DNA of 64,000 nt from Herbaspirillum sp. GW103. Lineage in GTDB: Bacteria > Pseudomonadota > Gammaproteobacteria > Burkholderiales > Burkholderiaceae_D. Where the stretch lies: contig NZ_AJVC01000006.1 of NCBI RefSeq assembly GCF_000261365.1, positions 124,001 through 188,000 of the forward strand. Direction: 5' to 3'. The notes under the pieces were generated by a model that worked only from the letters and a program-made list of their open reading frames with translations, made no database searches and was not told where the DNA came from. Each line of letters opens with the position of its first letter. Position 1 is the first letter of the stretch. Shown piece after piece: positions 63,409 through 64,000 of this stretch. A program made the position numbers and the translations under genes.

Positions 63409-64000
63409 ATGATGACCACCCCCGCTGCCCCGCACGACACCGTGCTTCACTACATCCACGATCCGTTGTGCGGCTGGTGCTATGGCGCTGCGCCGCTGGT
63501 GGCGGCGGCGCGCGAGGTACTGTCTGTGCAGGCGCATGGGGGCGGCATGATGGCCGGTCGCAATCGTCGCCGCGTCGATGCGCAACTGCGTGATTACGTG
63601 ATGCCGCACGATCACCGCATCGCGCAGATGACCGGACAAGCGTTTGGCGAAAATTATTTCGACGGCCTGCTGCGCGATACCGAAGCGATCTTCGACTCTG
63701 CACCACCAATCGCCGCCGTGCTGGCGGTGCGGGCGCTCAAGGACGAGGCCGCCGGGCTGGACATGCTGGCAGCGATTCAGCGTGCGCATTACCAGCAAGG
63801 ACGGCGCATCTCCGAAGTAGCGACGCTGACCGAGCTGGCGCAGACGCTGGGCATCGCGCCCGCTGCCTTCATCGCAGAACTGCAGCGGGTTGAACAGGAA
63901 GAGCTGGCCAATCACATCGAGGCCAGCCGTGAATTATTGAACCATGTCGGCGGACGCGGCTTCCCGACCTTCGTGCTGCAACGGGGCAATACCCTGGAAG
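63409..64000 (+). CDS. DsbA-family thioredoxin-like protein, cut by the window end
   Basis: An open frame from ATG 63409 (AGAGGA seven bases upstream) runs to the window end. The N-terminus HYIHDPLCGWCYGAAPLVAA carries the CGWC active site of a DsbA/FrnE-like oxidoreductase, with no signal peptide, so the protein is probably cytoplasmic. The later segment GGRGFPTFVLQRGN has the cis-Pro loop (FPT). It follows the NAD(P)-binding gene and is the third gene of the LysR-adjacent set. The C-terminal part is missing. Confidence 0.85.
   Translation, partial: MMTTPAAPHDTVLHYIHDPLCGWCYGAAPLVAAAREVLSVQAHGGGMMAGRNRRRVDAQLRDYVMPHDHRIAQMTGQAFGENYFDGLLRDTEAIFDSAPPIAAVLAVRALKDEAAGLDMLAAIQRAHYQQGRRISEVATLTELAQTLGIAPAAFIAELQRVEQEELANHIEASRELLNHVGGRGFPTFVLQRGNTLE

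Overview
The window is a chromosomal stretch from a GC-rich Gram-negative bacterium. Protein resemblance (DUF4148, OprM/NodT lipoproteins, RND pumps, ExuT, Udh, ScoAB) and codon use suggest a betaproteobacterium of the Oxalobacteraceae, most like Herbaspirillum. This is inference from family resemblance; there is no rRNA gene here. I saw no rRNA, tRNA, CRISPR array, insertion sequence or phage module. Genes are densely packed on both strands, and the very long ORFs antisense to real genes are GC-rich shadows.

Layout. 0-2.3 kb: small membrane/secreted proteins and a decayed calA-like dehydrogenase. 2.4-8.7 kb: an MFS transporter, a SNF2-type ATPase, an isochorismatase-family hydrolase and a DadA-like amino-acid oxidoreductase. 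8.8-12.8 kb: a CptA/EptA-like phosphoethanolamine transferase, then an MFS transporter translationally coupled to a LigI-like amidohydrolase. 13.1-20.0 kb: a three-gene minus-strand operon (TPR-sulfotransferase, TPR-GT9-like glycosyltransferase, APS kinase) divergent from a type V autotransporter. 20.1-21.9 kb: a HutC-type GntR regulator and a YfcF-type GST. 22.0-28.7 kb: a hexuronate region with ExuT, a FadR-type regulator, a polar-amino-acid-type ABC transporter and uronate dehydrogenase, with palindromic operators. 29.0-45.2 kb: two complete tripartite RND pumps separated by a BaeSR-like two-component system and a chemoreceptor. 45.6-53.9 kb: DUF2236 protein, cytochrome c, transporters, a secreted protein with a hexanucleotide repeat, an SMR pump, a GlxA-type regulator and two SDRs. 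54.0-58.4 kb: a sigma54-dependent two-component system and a dCACHE-GGDEF diguanylate cyclase. 58.5-64.0 kb: succinyl-CoA:3-oxoacid CoA-transferase scoAB with a divergent PAS-LuxR regulator, then a LysR regulator divergent from an MBL-fold protein, an NAD(P)-binding protein and a DsbA-family protein cut by the window end.

The most novel-looking unit is 13.1-20.0 kb. A dedicated APS kinase would make PAPS, the donor for the TPR-fused sulfotransferase. A GT9-like TPR protein lies between them. The divergent autotransporter carries 22-24-residue Asn/Ser/Thr-rich repeats with recurring tyrosines and could be the acceptor. I propose a surface-protein modification system, by analogy with RaxST/RaxP/RaxQ (sulfation) and autotransporter heptosyltransferases (glycosylation). 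The acceptor and the chemistry are inferred.

The second coherent unit is the hexuronate regulon. ExuT and Udh are about 5 kb apart, but their upstream regions share an 18-bp operator-like element (14 of 18 positions). The FadR-type regulator between them has its own consensus-matching operator. Together they suggest coordinated uptake and oxidation of galacturonate/glucuronate to aldarate, with an unusual ABC importer in the same transcription unit as udh.
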